Below, in pieces: positions 21,001-31,587 of a DNA stretch of 32,887 bases. The stretch comes from Cochliopodium minus. Its lineage: Eukaryota; Discosea; Himatismenida; Cochliopodiidae. Under the pieces are notes generated by a model. The model made no database searches. It was not told where the DNA came from and saw only the letters and a program-made list of their open reading frames with translations. Position 1 is the first letter of the stretch, and each line of letters begins with the position of its first letter. Location of the stretch: assembly GCA_024220525.1 (NCBI GenBank), contig JAMYWO010000101.1, positions 1 through 32,887 of the forward strand, given 5' to 3'. The translations under genes were made by a program, and so were the position numbers.

Positions 21001-21871
21001 AAAGAAATTTGGATCAATAAATTTCGCATTTGCAAATGCAGGTGTTTGGGGAGCGTAAAAAAAATCAATTATTTTATTTAAATAGTTTTATAATCATAAT
21101 ATATAATAAAATTTTATAATTAATTTGTTTAAAATTTTATAATTAAGTGGAGATGGTTTGTTGACAAATTTGGAAAACTTTAGAAAAGTATTTGATGTAA
21201 ACTTTTTTGGGGCATTGATCACTCTTCAACAAGTTTCTCCATATTTCAAAAAACATGGAGGAGGATCAATTGTGTTCAATTCATCTGCATTGGGAGTTTT
21301 ACCAAGAACAAATTTTTTGAGCAGTGTAAATATTAAAAAAACAAATTTAATTTTTATTTTTTTAATATTTTTTTCTATTTTCAAAAAAAAGGATTATGCA
21401 GCAGCTTATTTCATTTCAAAAACATCAGTAGATGGTCTTGTTAAAGTTGCAACATCTCTTGAAAAATCACACAACATCAAAGCATATTCAATCAATCCAA
21501 CTGTTTATGTTTCAGGAATGACATCAAATGAAAGCACAAATCCAGAAGCACTTGCAAAATTGTTCAATCTTGTTTTCAAAAAAGCAGGAAATCCAAGTGA
21601 TCTTGGAAAGGTTTTGGAAAGTATTTTTGATGGAACAACCAAGTATTTGAGTGGACAAGGAATCATCACTGAAAATGATATCACCATTCCATCTCAATAT
21701 TTTTATGATATTTATTCAACTGAGAAAACAATTGATACAAATGAGTTGATTTCGAACCATTTGAGAGATGCAAAAGGAGAAAAGTTTAGTGAGAAGCAAC
21801 TTGAAGAAATAAAGTTGAGAATCAAAAAGATTGATGAAGAAAATAACAAAAACTTAAATTTCTCTAATTAA
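20753..21871 (+). CDS. Short-chain dehydrogenase/reductase, complete copy
   Basis: Exons 20753-21054, 21148-21325 and 21392-21871 join in phase, 319 aa. Motifs: TGGNNGIG (cofactor), NAGVWGAG, VFNSSALG with the catalytic Ser, and YFISK matching YxxxK. The cofactor loop FGRS suggests NADP(H) preference. The C-terminal about 120 residues, after INPTVYVSGM, are unusual for a FabG enzyme. They form a helical extension ending in the charged coil-like EKQLEEIKLRIKKIDEENNK. The substrate is unknown. The leader is A-rich and matches the copy at the left window edge. A relic of this gene's last exon lies at 27285. Not closely related to the FabG-like neighbour at 19355. Confidence 0.9.
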
Positions 21872-22709
21872 TGATTTGTTTTAAATAATTTTTAAATAAT
21901 TAAAATTAATCAAAAGTCTTATTTTTCTTATTTTTTTTTTTTAGATCTTTAATTAAAAAAATAGACTTAATTCAAATTGGTAGTTAACCCATTAGGTCCT
22001 TGATTTTCATTCCTTAAAAAACTTAGAAATGATTAACGGATCAAGTCAACAGATTGTTCTCCAATTCAACAATATTGCACTTATTGACAAACTTGAAGAA
22101 GAACTTATCCAATTGTCTCAAAATTTTTCCCCTTTTTGAGTTTAACTTGTTATTGATAATTAAAAAAATTAAATGATTGAGTTCATTAGGCCTGACATTT
22201 CTAAAGAAATGTTTCTTTGATAATCCTGGATCAAAAGGTGTTCCTTTTGCAATACTCGATCTAGCCGAGTGATAAGTCTCCCATGCACCAATTAAGAATC
22301 CAACAATGAAGGACATAGTTGGAGCTTGTGTCAAATTTTGCTAGTCTCGCGAAGTTGACTCCTTCGAAAAGGAAGTGAATCCATCCGAAGTCTTATTTTT
22401 TCTTCTGACTAGTTCCTTTTTTCATAAAATATATTTTCCTTATGTTCAAAGAATGATTTTCAACAATTCTTTCAAAATCATTCAAAAGCAAACTAAAAAA
22501 TTTGCAATTATTCATTCTTATTCAACTAGTTCGAGATAAATTTTAAAAAATCTTAAAATTTATAACTTAAGTCCAAAACTTGAATTTTCTTTAAATTTTT
22601 CTTTTTTTCCCAATTCTTTTAAATATAATATATTAATATTATATTAATAAAAATAAATAAAAAATAAAAAAATTGATATTTCTCAAAAGAAAAAGAAAAA
22701 GAAAAAGAA
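21872..22709. other. 3' flank of SDR gene with inserted sequence
   Basis: Flanking sequence at 21872-21929 and 22388-22545 has a collinear counterpart at about 27395-27605. The piece between them is an insertion (see 21930-22387). The remainder, 22546-22709, is AT-rich leader sequence of the ankyrin gene. Confidence 0.65.
21930..22387 (-). mobile_element. Retroposed-looking insert, about 460 bp, unknown source
   Basis: The related locus at 27.4 kb reads straight through where this block sits. The block is flanked by a near-perfect direct repeat, AAGTCTTATTTTTCTT at 21914-21929 and the same with one extra T at 22388-22404. Read on the minus strand it ends in a run of 12 A next to that repeat. 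A flanking duplication plus a terminal poly(A) is what LINE-type machinery leaves when it inserts an RNA copy. The minus strand encodes up to about 91 aa from the ATG at 22316 (MSFIVGFLIGAWETYHSAR and onward), which I do not recognise. Its 5' end has a short hairpin with a TTCG loop. It could be a SINE, a processed gene copy, or a fragment of either. Confidence 0.5.
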
Positions 22710-24578
22710 ATGAAATCGGGGGAAATAGAAGAATTAATCTTCAGAATATTCATTGAAAAGAACGAAATTTTTGAAATTGAAGAAAGTATAAATTTTGTAG
22801 AAACATTAAAGAATGAGAAATTAATAAAAACAAAGTATGAAAACCTCAATTATTTGCCTTTCATCCATCTCAATAAAATTGAATCCCCTGAAATGAAAGA
22901 AAAAAAGAGAGAAAAATATATATTGGTAATGAATCTTTTCAATATGATCGCCTCTTTGATTAGAGAATTTATAAATGAAATTATAATGATGAATAATGGA
23001 TCGAATAAACACAAAAACAGAACGAATAAAACTAAATATTATTTGAGAGATCTTGAAAAGATTGATAGAATAGATGAGAAAATGAATGATGAAGAAGAAA
23101 AAATGCGGAGAATATTGAAGGAGAAAATTGAAGGATTGGATTATTCAAAGGAATTTGATGATAATGTTGGAAATCTCATTTATCAATTGTGTGAGAATAA
23201 AAATCTGACAGAATCCAAATTAATTTTCCTTTTGGATAGAAAAGCACAAATCAATTTGGAGAATGATTTTCACTTGACACCTCTGGGAATTTCTCTATGC
23301 AAATATAATGAAGAAGTGGATAATAAAATTGTTGAGTTATTGTTTAAATATGGAGCAGATCCCAATTATAAAAATGAATCTGATCACAATGCATTTCATG
23401 TGCTATGTGATAATAATAATGTGAAGTTGAATCATCTCAAATTATTCATTCAAAAAAAAGGAGATCCAAATTCCATCACAAAATACGATGAATATACACC
23501 TCTCCATTTGTTGATAATAAATAAAGAAAGTACGATTGAAATGATAGAATATCTGATAGATAATGGAGCGAATCTCAACAAATTATCAAAACATAAATCG
23601 AATGCATTTATGTTGGCTTGTTCAAACAGAAATTGTGAAATTGTTGAATTTTTGATAAATAAAAGAGCAAATCTCCATCAAAAAAATTCACAAGATGAAA
23701 ATGCTTACTTTTATGCAATAAATGGAGGAATAGAAGTAAACCAAAAATTGATGATTCTTTATCATAACCACGTTGATCATTTTGTGATTTGCTGTGGAGG
23801 TTTTGATCTTCTCAATTATTCTCTTTATTTTTCAAGTGATTTTAAAAAAGAAATAAACCAAGAAACTTATCTCTTTTTCATTGAAAGAAAAGTGGATATC
23901 AACAGGAGAAGGGATTTTAATTATAACTGCTTATATTATCCTTCTTTGTATCACAAGTTTGAAGATATCAAGTTTTTAATTGAAAAAGGAGCAGAAATGG
24001 ATGTTTCAGTGCAAATAGATGACAAAGATATTCCTTTTCTTTTTTATTGTTATCTAAAAAAAAATCAACTCTTTCAATTCGTTTTGAATAGAAAAATCAA
24101 TATAAATGCAATTAATCAAACTCATCTTTCTGTCTTCCAAATTTGTTGTTACTATAAAGACACTGATTCAATAGAACTATTAATGGAACATGGAGATATT
24201 GATCCTATTGTGTTTTCAAACTCAATTTATTATTGTTGTGAAATTGATTTTAAGAAAGGTTTGATTTTATTCCTCTCTTCTCGCTCTTCTATTCCTTACT
24301 TTTGTTCTCTTTATCCTCAAATTATGAAAGAAAAAATAATTGAAGGGGAATTGGATAAAAAAAATGAGTGTTTCAAAATGGTTTTAGATTGGAAAGAAAA
24401 GGGATTTTGTTGGAAAAAAGAGATTCATCATTTATTCCCCAATTCATTTAAATTTAAAATGGTTTTATTTTTGAAATGTATCAAAAAATGGGGTGGAAAC
24501 AATTCTATCAAAATACCAAAACCAATCTTTGAAATCATTTTCCAATTTTTATCAATTTCTTTTTTGAAACCTTCTTAA
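22710..24578 (+). CDS. Ankyrin-repeat protein, intronless
   Basis: A single 622-codon frame with no intron, unlike most genes here. Residues 1-120 are charged and helical (EKKREKYILVMNLFNMIASL), with a Lys/Asn linker. From about 190 to 500, degenerate ankyrin repeats follow, recognised by GADPNYKNESDHNAFHVLCD, YTPLHLLIINKESTIEMIEY, LIDNGANLNKLSKHKSNAFM and FLINKRANLHQKN. The C-terminal 100 residues are helical and basic, ending in a hydrophobic PIFEIIFQFLSISFLKPS. Ankyrin repeats bind proteins; the partner is unknown. The start follows a tract of GAAAAA repeats. It converges with the next gene with only 79 bp between stops. Confidence 0.87.
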   Translation: MKSGEIEELIFRIFIEKNEIFEIEESINFVETLKNEKLIKTKYENLNYLPFIHLNKIESPEMKEKKREKYILVMNLFNMIASLIREFINEIIMMNNGSNKHKNRTNKTKYYLRDLEKIDRIDEKMNDEEEKMRRILKEKIEGLDYSKEFDDNVGNLIYQLCENKNLTESKLIFLLDRKAQINLENDFHLTPLGISLCKYNEEVDNKIVELLFKYGADPNYKNESDHNAFHVLCDNNNVKLNHLKLFIQKKGDPNSITKYDEYTPLHLLIINKESTIEMIEYLIDNGANLNKLSKHKSNAFMLACSNRNCEIVEFLINKRANLHQKNSQDENAYFYAINGGIEVNQKLMILYHNHVDHFVICCGGFDLLNYSLYFSSDFKKEINQETYLFFIERKVDINRRRDFNYNCLYYPSLYHKFEDIKFLIEKGAEMDVSVQIDDKDIPFLFYCYLKKNQLFQFVLNRKININAINQTHLSVFQICCYYKDTDSIELLMEHGDIDPIVFSNSIYYCCEIDFKKGLILFLSSRSSIPYFCSLYPQIMKEKIIEGELDKKNECFKMVLDWKEKGFCWKKEIHHLFPNSFKFKMVLFLKCIKKWGGNNSIKIPKPIFEIIFQFLSISFLKPS

Positions 24579-24657
24579 CGAAAATAAGAAAATAAAAAAT
24601 ATAGATTCAATTCAACAAACTAAAGAATTGTGAAAATAATTTTATTTCGTTCACATA

Positions 24658-27244
24658 TCAAATTAACTTTAAAATTTTTGCAACAAGACAACTGTATTGA
24701 CCAAATATTTGAATTTGTTTTAAGGTTAAGAAATGAATGTGTTCAGGTTTTATAAAGTTATTGAGGAAAACTTTATATAAAACTAGGATTACATTTTTGT
24801 CTAATACACCAGATTTCTGGAAGAATTCTTCATAAGAGGAGAACAAAGGAGATTTTTTAGTTGAGGAAAGATTCGTAATATTTTTCTCATAAATTGATAG
24901 AAGGTGATAGTAGATGTCAAAAAGATGACCAATTTTTATATCAGATGGTAAAAGAGATTCATAACCATTTTCAAATATGAAGAAGAAGATAGTTTGATCT
25001 ATTCTTTGTGGTTGAAGATTTTTTTGATATAAAGAAGAATAATTGTATTTTATCCCACATTCTGACAAGAATTGAACAGAAAGAGAGGATTTTTCTTTGC
25101 TGTATTTTGGAATTTTAAAGAAGATTTTGATTAAATCACCAAGAGCAATATAATCCTTCAAAAAATTGATTGTCTCAATTTTTTTTGTACTTCCTAAAAT
25201 AGATTTGCGTGTGATATTGTTTTGGATGAGAAAGTTTGAAATTGTTTCAAAATCAAAAATCCCAATTTTTTTGAGATAATCTTTCAATTCAACAAGTTCT
25301 TTGGGTTCAAATTCATTTGATTGTGGATTGTGAGAGTAAAAAAAATTGGTCGTTGTGTTGAGGGAGAAAGATGAAAGGTAATCATTTTCTGAAGAAGAAA
25401 GAGAGGAAAAAGATGGAAGATTATTGTCATTTGTCAATTCAACGAATTCTAGGGCTTCATCTTCACTTGATTTTAGGTTTTGAAATGATATAGAAGGATT
25501 TATGTGAAGATCAGAATGAAGGTTCAATATTTTAGTTTTATGAGATTTGGAAAGAGAAGGAAGGTTGTCAGTTTCGAGAGAAAAAGATGAAAGATCATTG
25601 CCTTTTGTAGTTTTAGATACCAAAGAGAAGCTAGGACTAGAATTGGGATTATTTCTTGGAGATCTAACTTTGTGTGAAACAAATGGGATTGCTTTGAGAT
25701 CCTTGCTTTGTTGATGTAGTGTAGGGAAAGAATGTGCACAATTTACAGACATTAGAGAAAAAACCACAGGAACATCCTTTTTTATCTTTTCAAAAATTTT
25801 TTCATTGAATTCTATTTTTTTTAGTTCTATTTCTTTCTCTTTCCAAAGTTCGTAGTAAACATTACGTGATGAGCCAAGAGAAGCTTTCGAAATTTTCTTG
25901 TATTGTTTATAGATGAAAAGGTCATCACATACTTTCTGTATTACAAGATCTTCAAGTTTTTCAAAAACTCGTCTTTTATTGAAGGAGAACTTTTGGTTTT
26001 TTTCGGAAAAAGACTATTTTAGATTTGATATCTGTTTCAAAGATTTTGTAGATTTCTTTTTGAAGAGATGAAAAATCGAAATTGGTGTTGTCGAAAGTGG
26101 GTTCGAGTAGATTGGTAAATAATTGGAAAAGACGAGACTGTTTCATTTGTTTGAGAGTTACAAACTTGCTTCCTTCTATATCAGAGTTGAAAGATATGAA
26201 CTCTTCTTCATGTAAATGAGTTTCCAAGTGTCCAGTGATATTGAATTGTAGAAGTTGATAATTAATAGATTCCCTTCTCTCTATCTGATCCTCAGATAAC
26301 TTTTGTGTTTTTTTTATGTCTTTCAGCAAGTCAATGAGATTTTGGGTTGGTATCCTCTTGTAGTTATCGTAGAAAGGACCCTTCAACAACTTGATGTTTT
26401 CTATGACAGATCTTTCTAATTCCAGCATTCTTTCATCAACATTCAAAAAATTTTCTTCTTCTTCTCTTTTCTTCAAGCGATTAGATTGGGTTGTTGCAAC
26501 CTTGATTTTCATTTCGAGTTTGCAAAGCGACCCAACAATTTTGTTGATGTTTTTCGAAATAGATCCCGCATTCTTACAGCTCTTTAGGGAATCATATTTT
26601 CGAAGCAGAGAATTAGTTTGTTTGATGGTTTCTTTAAAGAGAGAACAACCACCAAGAGTACGATAATCTTCCTCTTTTTGGAAGAATTCATTAAATCTAC
26701 CACTGATGTTATCCAATTGAAGATACATCTCTTTTTTGAATGCTTTGAAATTTTCATGATTTTTTGTGGTGCAAAACTGTTTGTTGTATGTTGGATACCA
26801 TTCACTACTTCGAAATATTTATTGGCTTGAGTAATGAATTCTTTAAACTTCAAATTATAATCAAACATCCATGTACTCAACTTTTCATCATGAATAAAAG
26901 CTGACTTTATGAAGCATTTGATATCTTTCATCAATTTTTTGGTATTCTCGATCTCTTGCTTGTTTCTTGTTTGTTCTTTGATTAATCTCTCATCAAAATC
27001 AATTTCTTTCTGACCACCAAGCCAAAGAGAATTGAAAGAATGTTTTGTTAGAGAACAGTCCAGATAAGTTCTCAAAAACAGGGATCTGTTGAACAAGCTT
27101 CCCAAAAATAGTAGAAAAGTTTGAACTCTTGTCTCTGTCCGAATTCACTGTTGTTTTTAGCTCTATTAAAACAAAGATGGAATAATTTTCTTGATTGCAT
27201 TGCAAATACATATCAAATCCACCAACTTGATACAAAGTAAGACA
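24658..27244 (-). pseudogene. Truncated, frame-disrupted copy (copy B) of the large unknown gene at 28486-31587
   Basis: On the minus strand, 27244-25398 matches 30343-28486 almost throughout. The homology stops abruptly at 27244 (GACA), so the 5' third of the gene is missing. Compared with the other copy the frame is interrupted several times, which argues for a pseudogene, although some interruptions could be sequencing errors. It still shows the candidate nuclease core (GGFDMYLQ, then VLIELKTT) and the long helical middle (RRESINYQLLQF). From 25767 to 24658 a 369-codon open end continues beyond the point where the other copy is cut. It contains a Ser-rich region and two helical blocks (LKDYLKKIGIFDFETISNF; LKQIQIFGQYSCLVAKILKL) loosely like SAM domains. 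Confidence 0.75.
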
Positions 27245-27284
27245 AATTATATGGCACATATTAAATTCTCACAAAAAAATTTCA

Positions 27285-27605
27285 GCAAAAGGAGAAAAGT
27301 TTACTGAGAAACAAATTGAAGAAATAAAATTGAGAATCAAAAAGATTGATGAAAATAACAAAAACTTAAATTTCTCTTCTCTATTTAATGATTTGTTTAA
27401 AATCATTTTTAAACAATTAAAATTAATCAAAGTCTTTTTCTTCTGACAACAAGTTCCTTTTTATAAATTATATAAAATAAAAAAATTGAAATGTTTCTTC
27501 AAAAATTATATTCTGCCTTCCTTAAGTTCGAATAATTATACTCAACAATTCTTTCGAATTCATTCAAAGGCAAACAAAAACTTCACAATTATTCATTCTT
27601 ATTCA
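27285..27605 (+). pseudogene. Relic of the SDR gene 3' end and downstream flank
   Basis: The stretch starting GCAAAAGGAGAAAAG matches the last 30 or so codons of the SDR gene at 20753-21871 (from about 21770), including EEIKLRIKKID and the NKNLNFS end, with one codon lost and the stop region changed. It then matches the SDR 3' flank, skipping the 21930-22387 insert. There is no upstream part of the gene: at 27285 the sequence passes into the broken end of copy B. It is a non-functional fragment and a useful witness of the state before the insertion. Confidence 0.8.
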
Positions 27606-27747
27606 TTAAAATGGAATAGAAAGAATAAAAATTGTGAAAAAAAATATAAATATTTGAGAAAAGAAATGAGAATGAAAAGAAAATTATTTTTAGAGTATAT
27701 ACTATCTTATTTTTGGGTTAAATGATATAAGTTGTGAGAAAAATAAA

Positions 27748-28313
27748 TTAATATTTGTTTATTTCCCTTTCAATCAAAGAAACATAATCAGGATTCAAAT
27801 GGGTCCCATCAAGGGAATATTTGGAATTGAATGCAGTGCGATCATCAGGCATCAAAAGATCAGCAAAGAAATCAAGCCAGAGACAACCAGGGATCTGGGA
27901 GATCCTCTGCTGCATCACAGCATTCAAAAAGGAAACGAATTTGCGAGTAGGATCAAGAACAGGGACGACAGGATGAAAAAAAAGATTGAACTGAAAATCC
28001 CTTAAAAGTATCTTAATGACAGGCTCATAGATGTTCATCAAAACATGAAAAGCCTCATCCAAAGTATCATATCGGGCTTTCTGCAAAGATGATAAGATTC
28101 CTTCGCGACAATCGATTTCGCCGAATAAGAGGATCACGTCGGAGTTTTTCGGGATGGTGTTGATGACGTTCCAGAAGTTCCTCTTGGGGAAGAACACTGA
28201 CTCTTCTCTCAGATGCCAGATTTTCAGTCCTGTCACCAACTTTGGTATCAGTATGCGTTCTTCTCCTTTCCACTTTATCACTTTCCAACCCGATGAAAAA
28301 CAATGTGAATCAC
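27748..28313 (-). CDS. SGNH/GDSL-type hydrolase-like protein, 3' exon only
   Basis: A 188-codon exon whose first codon is split by an AG acceptor at 28314-28315. The 5' exon or exons are missing, because a simple repeat and an N lie immediately upstream. Block I is GDSHC at the exon start with the presumed nucleophile Ser; block III is LLFGEIDCR; block V is DGTHLNP with the Asp/His pair. The order and spacing fit SGNH hydrolases, which cleave esters such as acetyl groups on glycans or lipids. The GEIDCR form in place of GxND is also seen in glycan-linked SGNH members; that is from memory of the family. No signal peptide can be judged. The gene is cut by assembly rather than clearly by mutation. 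The middle (28080-28200) is more GC-rich than its surroundings. Confidence 0.78.
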
Positions 28314-28360
28314 CTAATTTAATATTTTTTTTATTTATTTAATATTTTTTATTACTTTTT

Positions 28361-28484
28361 ATATTTTATATTTTATATTTTATATTTTATATTTTATATT
28401 TTTTCAGTTTTTTATTTTTTATTTTTTATTTTTTATTTTTTATTTTTTATTTTTTATTTTTTATTTTTTATTTTTTTATTTTTA
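28361..28484. repeat. Heptamer simple-sequence repeats beside the assembly gap
   Basis: Six copies of ATATTTT (28361-28402) are followed by TTCAG and then about ten copies of ATTTTTT up to 28484. The tract lies in what should be an intron of the SGNH-like gene and ends at the N. Arrays like this often break assemblies. Confidence 0.85.
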
Positions 28485-28485
28485 N
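28485..28485. other. Unresolved base (N), likely assembly junction
   Basis: A single N separates the heptamer repeat from the interior of a long minus-strand coding frame. Both neighbouring genes are cut exactly here. The order of genes across this point should not be trusted. Confidence 0.85.
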
Positions 28486-31400
28486 AAAGAGAGGAAAGAG
28501 ATGGAAGATTATTGTCGTTTGTCAATTCAACGAGTTCTTTGAATTCTAGGTCTTCATCTTCACTTGATTTTAGGTTTTGAAATGATATAGAAGGATTTGT
28601 ATGAAGATCAGAATGAAGGTTCAATATTTTAGTTTTGTGAGATTTGGAAAGAGAAGAAAGGTTACCAGTTTCGAGAGAAAAAGATGAAAGATCATTATCT
28701 TTTGTGGTTTTAGATATCAAAGTGAGGGTAGGACTAGAGTTGGGATTATTTCTTGGCGATCTAACTTTGTGTGAAACAAATGGGATTGCTTTGAGATCCT
28801 TGCTTTGTTGATGTAGTGTAGGAAAAGAATGTGCACAATTTACAGACATTAGAGAAAAAACCACAGGAACATCCTTTTTTATCTTTTCCAAAATTTTTTC
28901 ATTGAATTCTATTTTTTTTAGTTCTATTTCTTTCTCTTTCCAAAGTTCGTTGTAAACATTTCGTGATGAGCCAAGAGAAGCTTTCGAAATTTTTTTGTAT
29001 TGTTCGTAGATGAATAGGTCATCACATACTTTCTGTATTACAAGATCTTCAAGTTTTTCGAAAACGCGTCTTTTATTGAAGGAGAACTTTTGGATTTTAT
29101 CGGAAAAGACTATTTTAGATTTGATATCTGTTTCAAAGATTTTGTAGATTTCTTTTTGAAGAGATAAAAAATCGAAATGGGTGTTGTCGAAAGTGGGTTC
29201 GAGTAGATTGGTAAATAATTGGAAAAGACGAGACTGTTTCATTTGTTTGAGAGTTACAAACTTGCTTCCTTCTATATCAGAGTTGAAAGATATGAACTCT
29301 TCTTCATGTAAATGAGTTTCCAAGTGTCCAGTGATATTGAATTGTAGAAGTTGATAATTAATAGATTCCCTTCTCTCTACTTGATCTTCAGATAACTTTT
29401 GTGTTTTTTTTATGTCTTTCAGTAAGTCAATGAGATTTTGGGTTGGTATCCTCTTGTAGTTATCGTAGAAAGGACCCTTCAACAACTTTATGTTTTCTGT
29501 GACAGATCTTTCTAATTCCAGCATTCTTTCATCAACATTCAAAAAATTTTCTTCTTCTTCCCTTTTCTTCAAGCGATTAGATTGGGTTGTTGCAACCTTG
29601 ATTTTCATTTCGAGTTGGGAAAGCAACCCAACAATTTTGTTGATGTTTTTCGAAATAGATCCCACATTCTTACAGCTCTTTAGGGAATCATATTTTCGAA
29701 GCAGAGAATTTGTTTGTTTGATGGTTTCTTTAAGGAGAGAACAACCACCAAGAGTTCGATAATCTTCCTCTTTTTGGAAGAATTCATTAAATCTACCACT
29801 GATGTTATCCATTTGAAGATACATCTCTTTTTTGAATGTTTCGAAATTTTCAGTGATTTTTTGTGGTGCAAAACTGTTTGTTGTATGTTGGATACCATTT
29901 ACGACTTCGAAGTATTTAGTGGCTTGAGTAATGAATTCTTTAAACTTCAAATTATAATCAAACATCCATGTACTTAACTTTTCATCGTGAATAAAAGCTG
30001 ACTTGGTGAAGCATTTGATATCTTTCATCAATTTTTTGGTATTCTCGATCTCTTGCTTGTTTCTTGTTTGTTCTTTGATTAATCTCTCATCAAAATCAAT
30101 TTCTTTCTGATCACCAAGCCAAAGAGAGAATTGGAAGAATGTTTTGTTAGAGAACAGTCCAGATAAGTTCTCAAAAACAGGGATCTGTTGAACAAGCTTC
30201 CCAAAAATAGTAGAAAAGTTTGAACTCTTGTCTCTGTCCGAATTCACTGTTGTTTTTAGCTCGATTAAAACAAAGATGGAACAATTTTCTTGATTGCATT
30301 GCAAATACATATCAAATCCACCAACTTGATACAAAGTAAGACAGTTCCCTATTTGCAAGAGTTTCTTTCCCATCTTCTTTTTGAAACTTTCAAAGTCAAA
30401 CTTTTCATTCTTAGAATCAGATCCCATTTCGGCGAATTTTGTTTCTCCATCTATGTTGATAAGAAGCTGATCCAAATTGTGCTTGCCCCCTTTTTTGGTG
30501 CCCAGAAAATAAGCGAGGGATATGTAGTGCTTGCCTTTTTTCCTCTCTATCTGGAAATATTTTTGTAATTCCTCGTGCAGAATGGAGATTTCATGGAGCC
30601 TGATTTTGATGAAGTAATACATTGCAATTGTTATCTCATTTTTCCCTGTATCCCAACTATCCAGAATTGAAACACAATATCTTTTGATGAAATCTTTGAT
30701 ATCTTTAAAAGAAAAGAATAAAAAAAATTTGAGAGTATAAATCAAATATTTCAAATATTACGTTTCAAATTTATTTCAGAAGGCTTCCAAAGAGAAATGA
30801 TATGGAAAAAATAGATAATAGACAATCTATATTCAGTTTTTCCATCCTTATATGTGAAGATTTTTTAATTCCTCTTCTATTTGTGGTTGTTGGGTGAAGT
30901 ATAGGCAGATGAGATTCAAAATCAATTTAATATCAAAATCTATCTCGAGCCTTGCCTCCTTGATAATGGGTGTAATGTTGTTCAAATCATCCTTCTTCAA
31001 ATCAACCAAAATCCTCCTCATCTTCTCGTAATTTTTTCCGCTTGATCCCATCTCCTTCAAAATCTTGCATTTGAGTTCTTCTTTTATCCATCGAGTATCA
31101 AAATCAGGTGCCAATCCATAATCTGATGTGTAAATTAGAATGACAGGGAATTCAGTCTCATATCTCCTGAATTTCTCAATCATGTCAATTTTAATGGTAT
31201 GGTGGATATAGAAAATTGTTTTCCTTGTCAAGCTATTTTTTCAAAAATATAAATACTGAAAAATAAAAACTGAAAAATATAAAATAAAAAATTATTCAGT
31301 GAATTCATCTTTAGTTAATTTACCTTTTTTTGATCAATCAAATGCATTTCTTCCTCTTTCTTGATATCAAATATCTTGAAGTCAATTTCATATTTCTCAT

Positions 31401-31587
31401 CTTCATTAACTCTGACAACATAAACTTTCTTTCCTTCCAAACACTTTAAAAAATCTTCGAAGTATCTTTTTCCTTCTTCCTTTTTTCCTCCTTTCTTTCC
31501 TTTGTTTTTGTTTGAATCCATAGTTATTTTCTTACAAATTTTAATTTTTCTGTTTTTTTTTTTTATTTTTTTAAATTTTGGCTCCAT
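28486..31587 (-). CDS. Large unknown protein with possible PD-(D/E)XK-like nuclease core (copy A), 3' end missing at N
   Basis: The coding order starts at ATG 31587, a Lys-rich N-terminus followed by KKVYVVRVNEDEKYEID (to 31325). Next is coding sequence at about 31233-30762 that contains YETEFPVILIYTSDYG, then, after a 59-nt intron (30703-30761), an uninterrupted frame of over 2.2 kb from 30702 to the N. I could not find an intron model that keeps one frame between 31325 and 30762; the frame appears to change at least twice. So either the 5' part is decayed or the sequence has homopolymer errors. The candidate core is GGFDMYLQ (Asp codon near 30313) then FVLIELKTT (about 30256), the D...ExK arrangement of restriction-like nucleases. 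Downstream are long helical, charged segments and a Ser-rich region. The 3' end is known only from copy B. The family is unrecognised. Confidence 0.6.
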
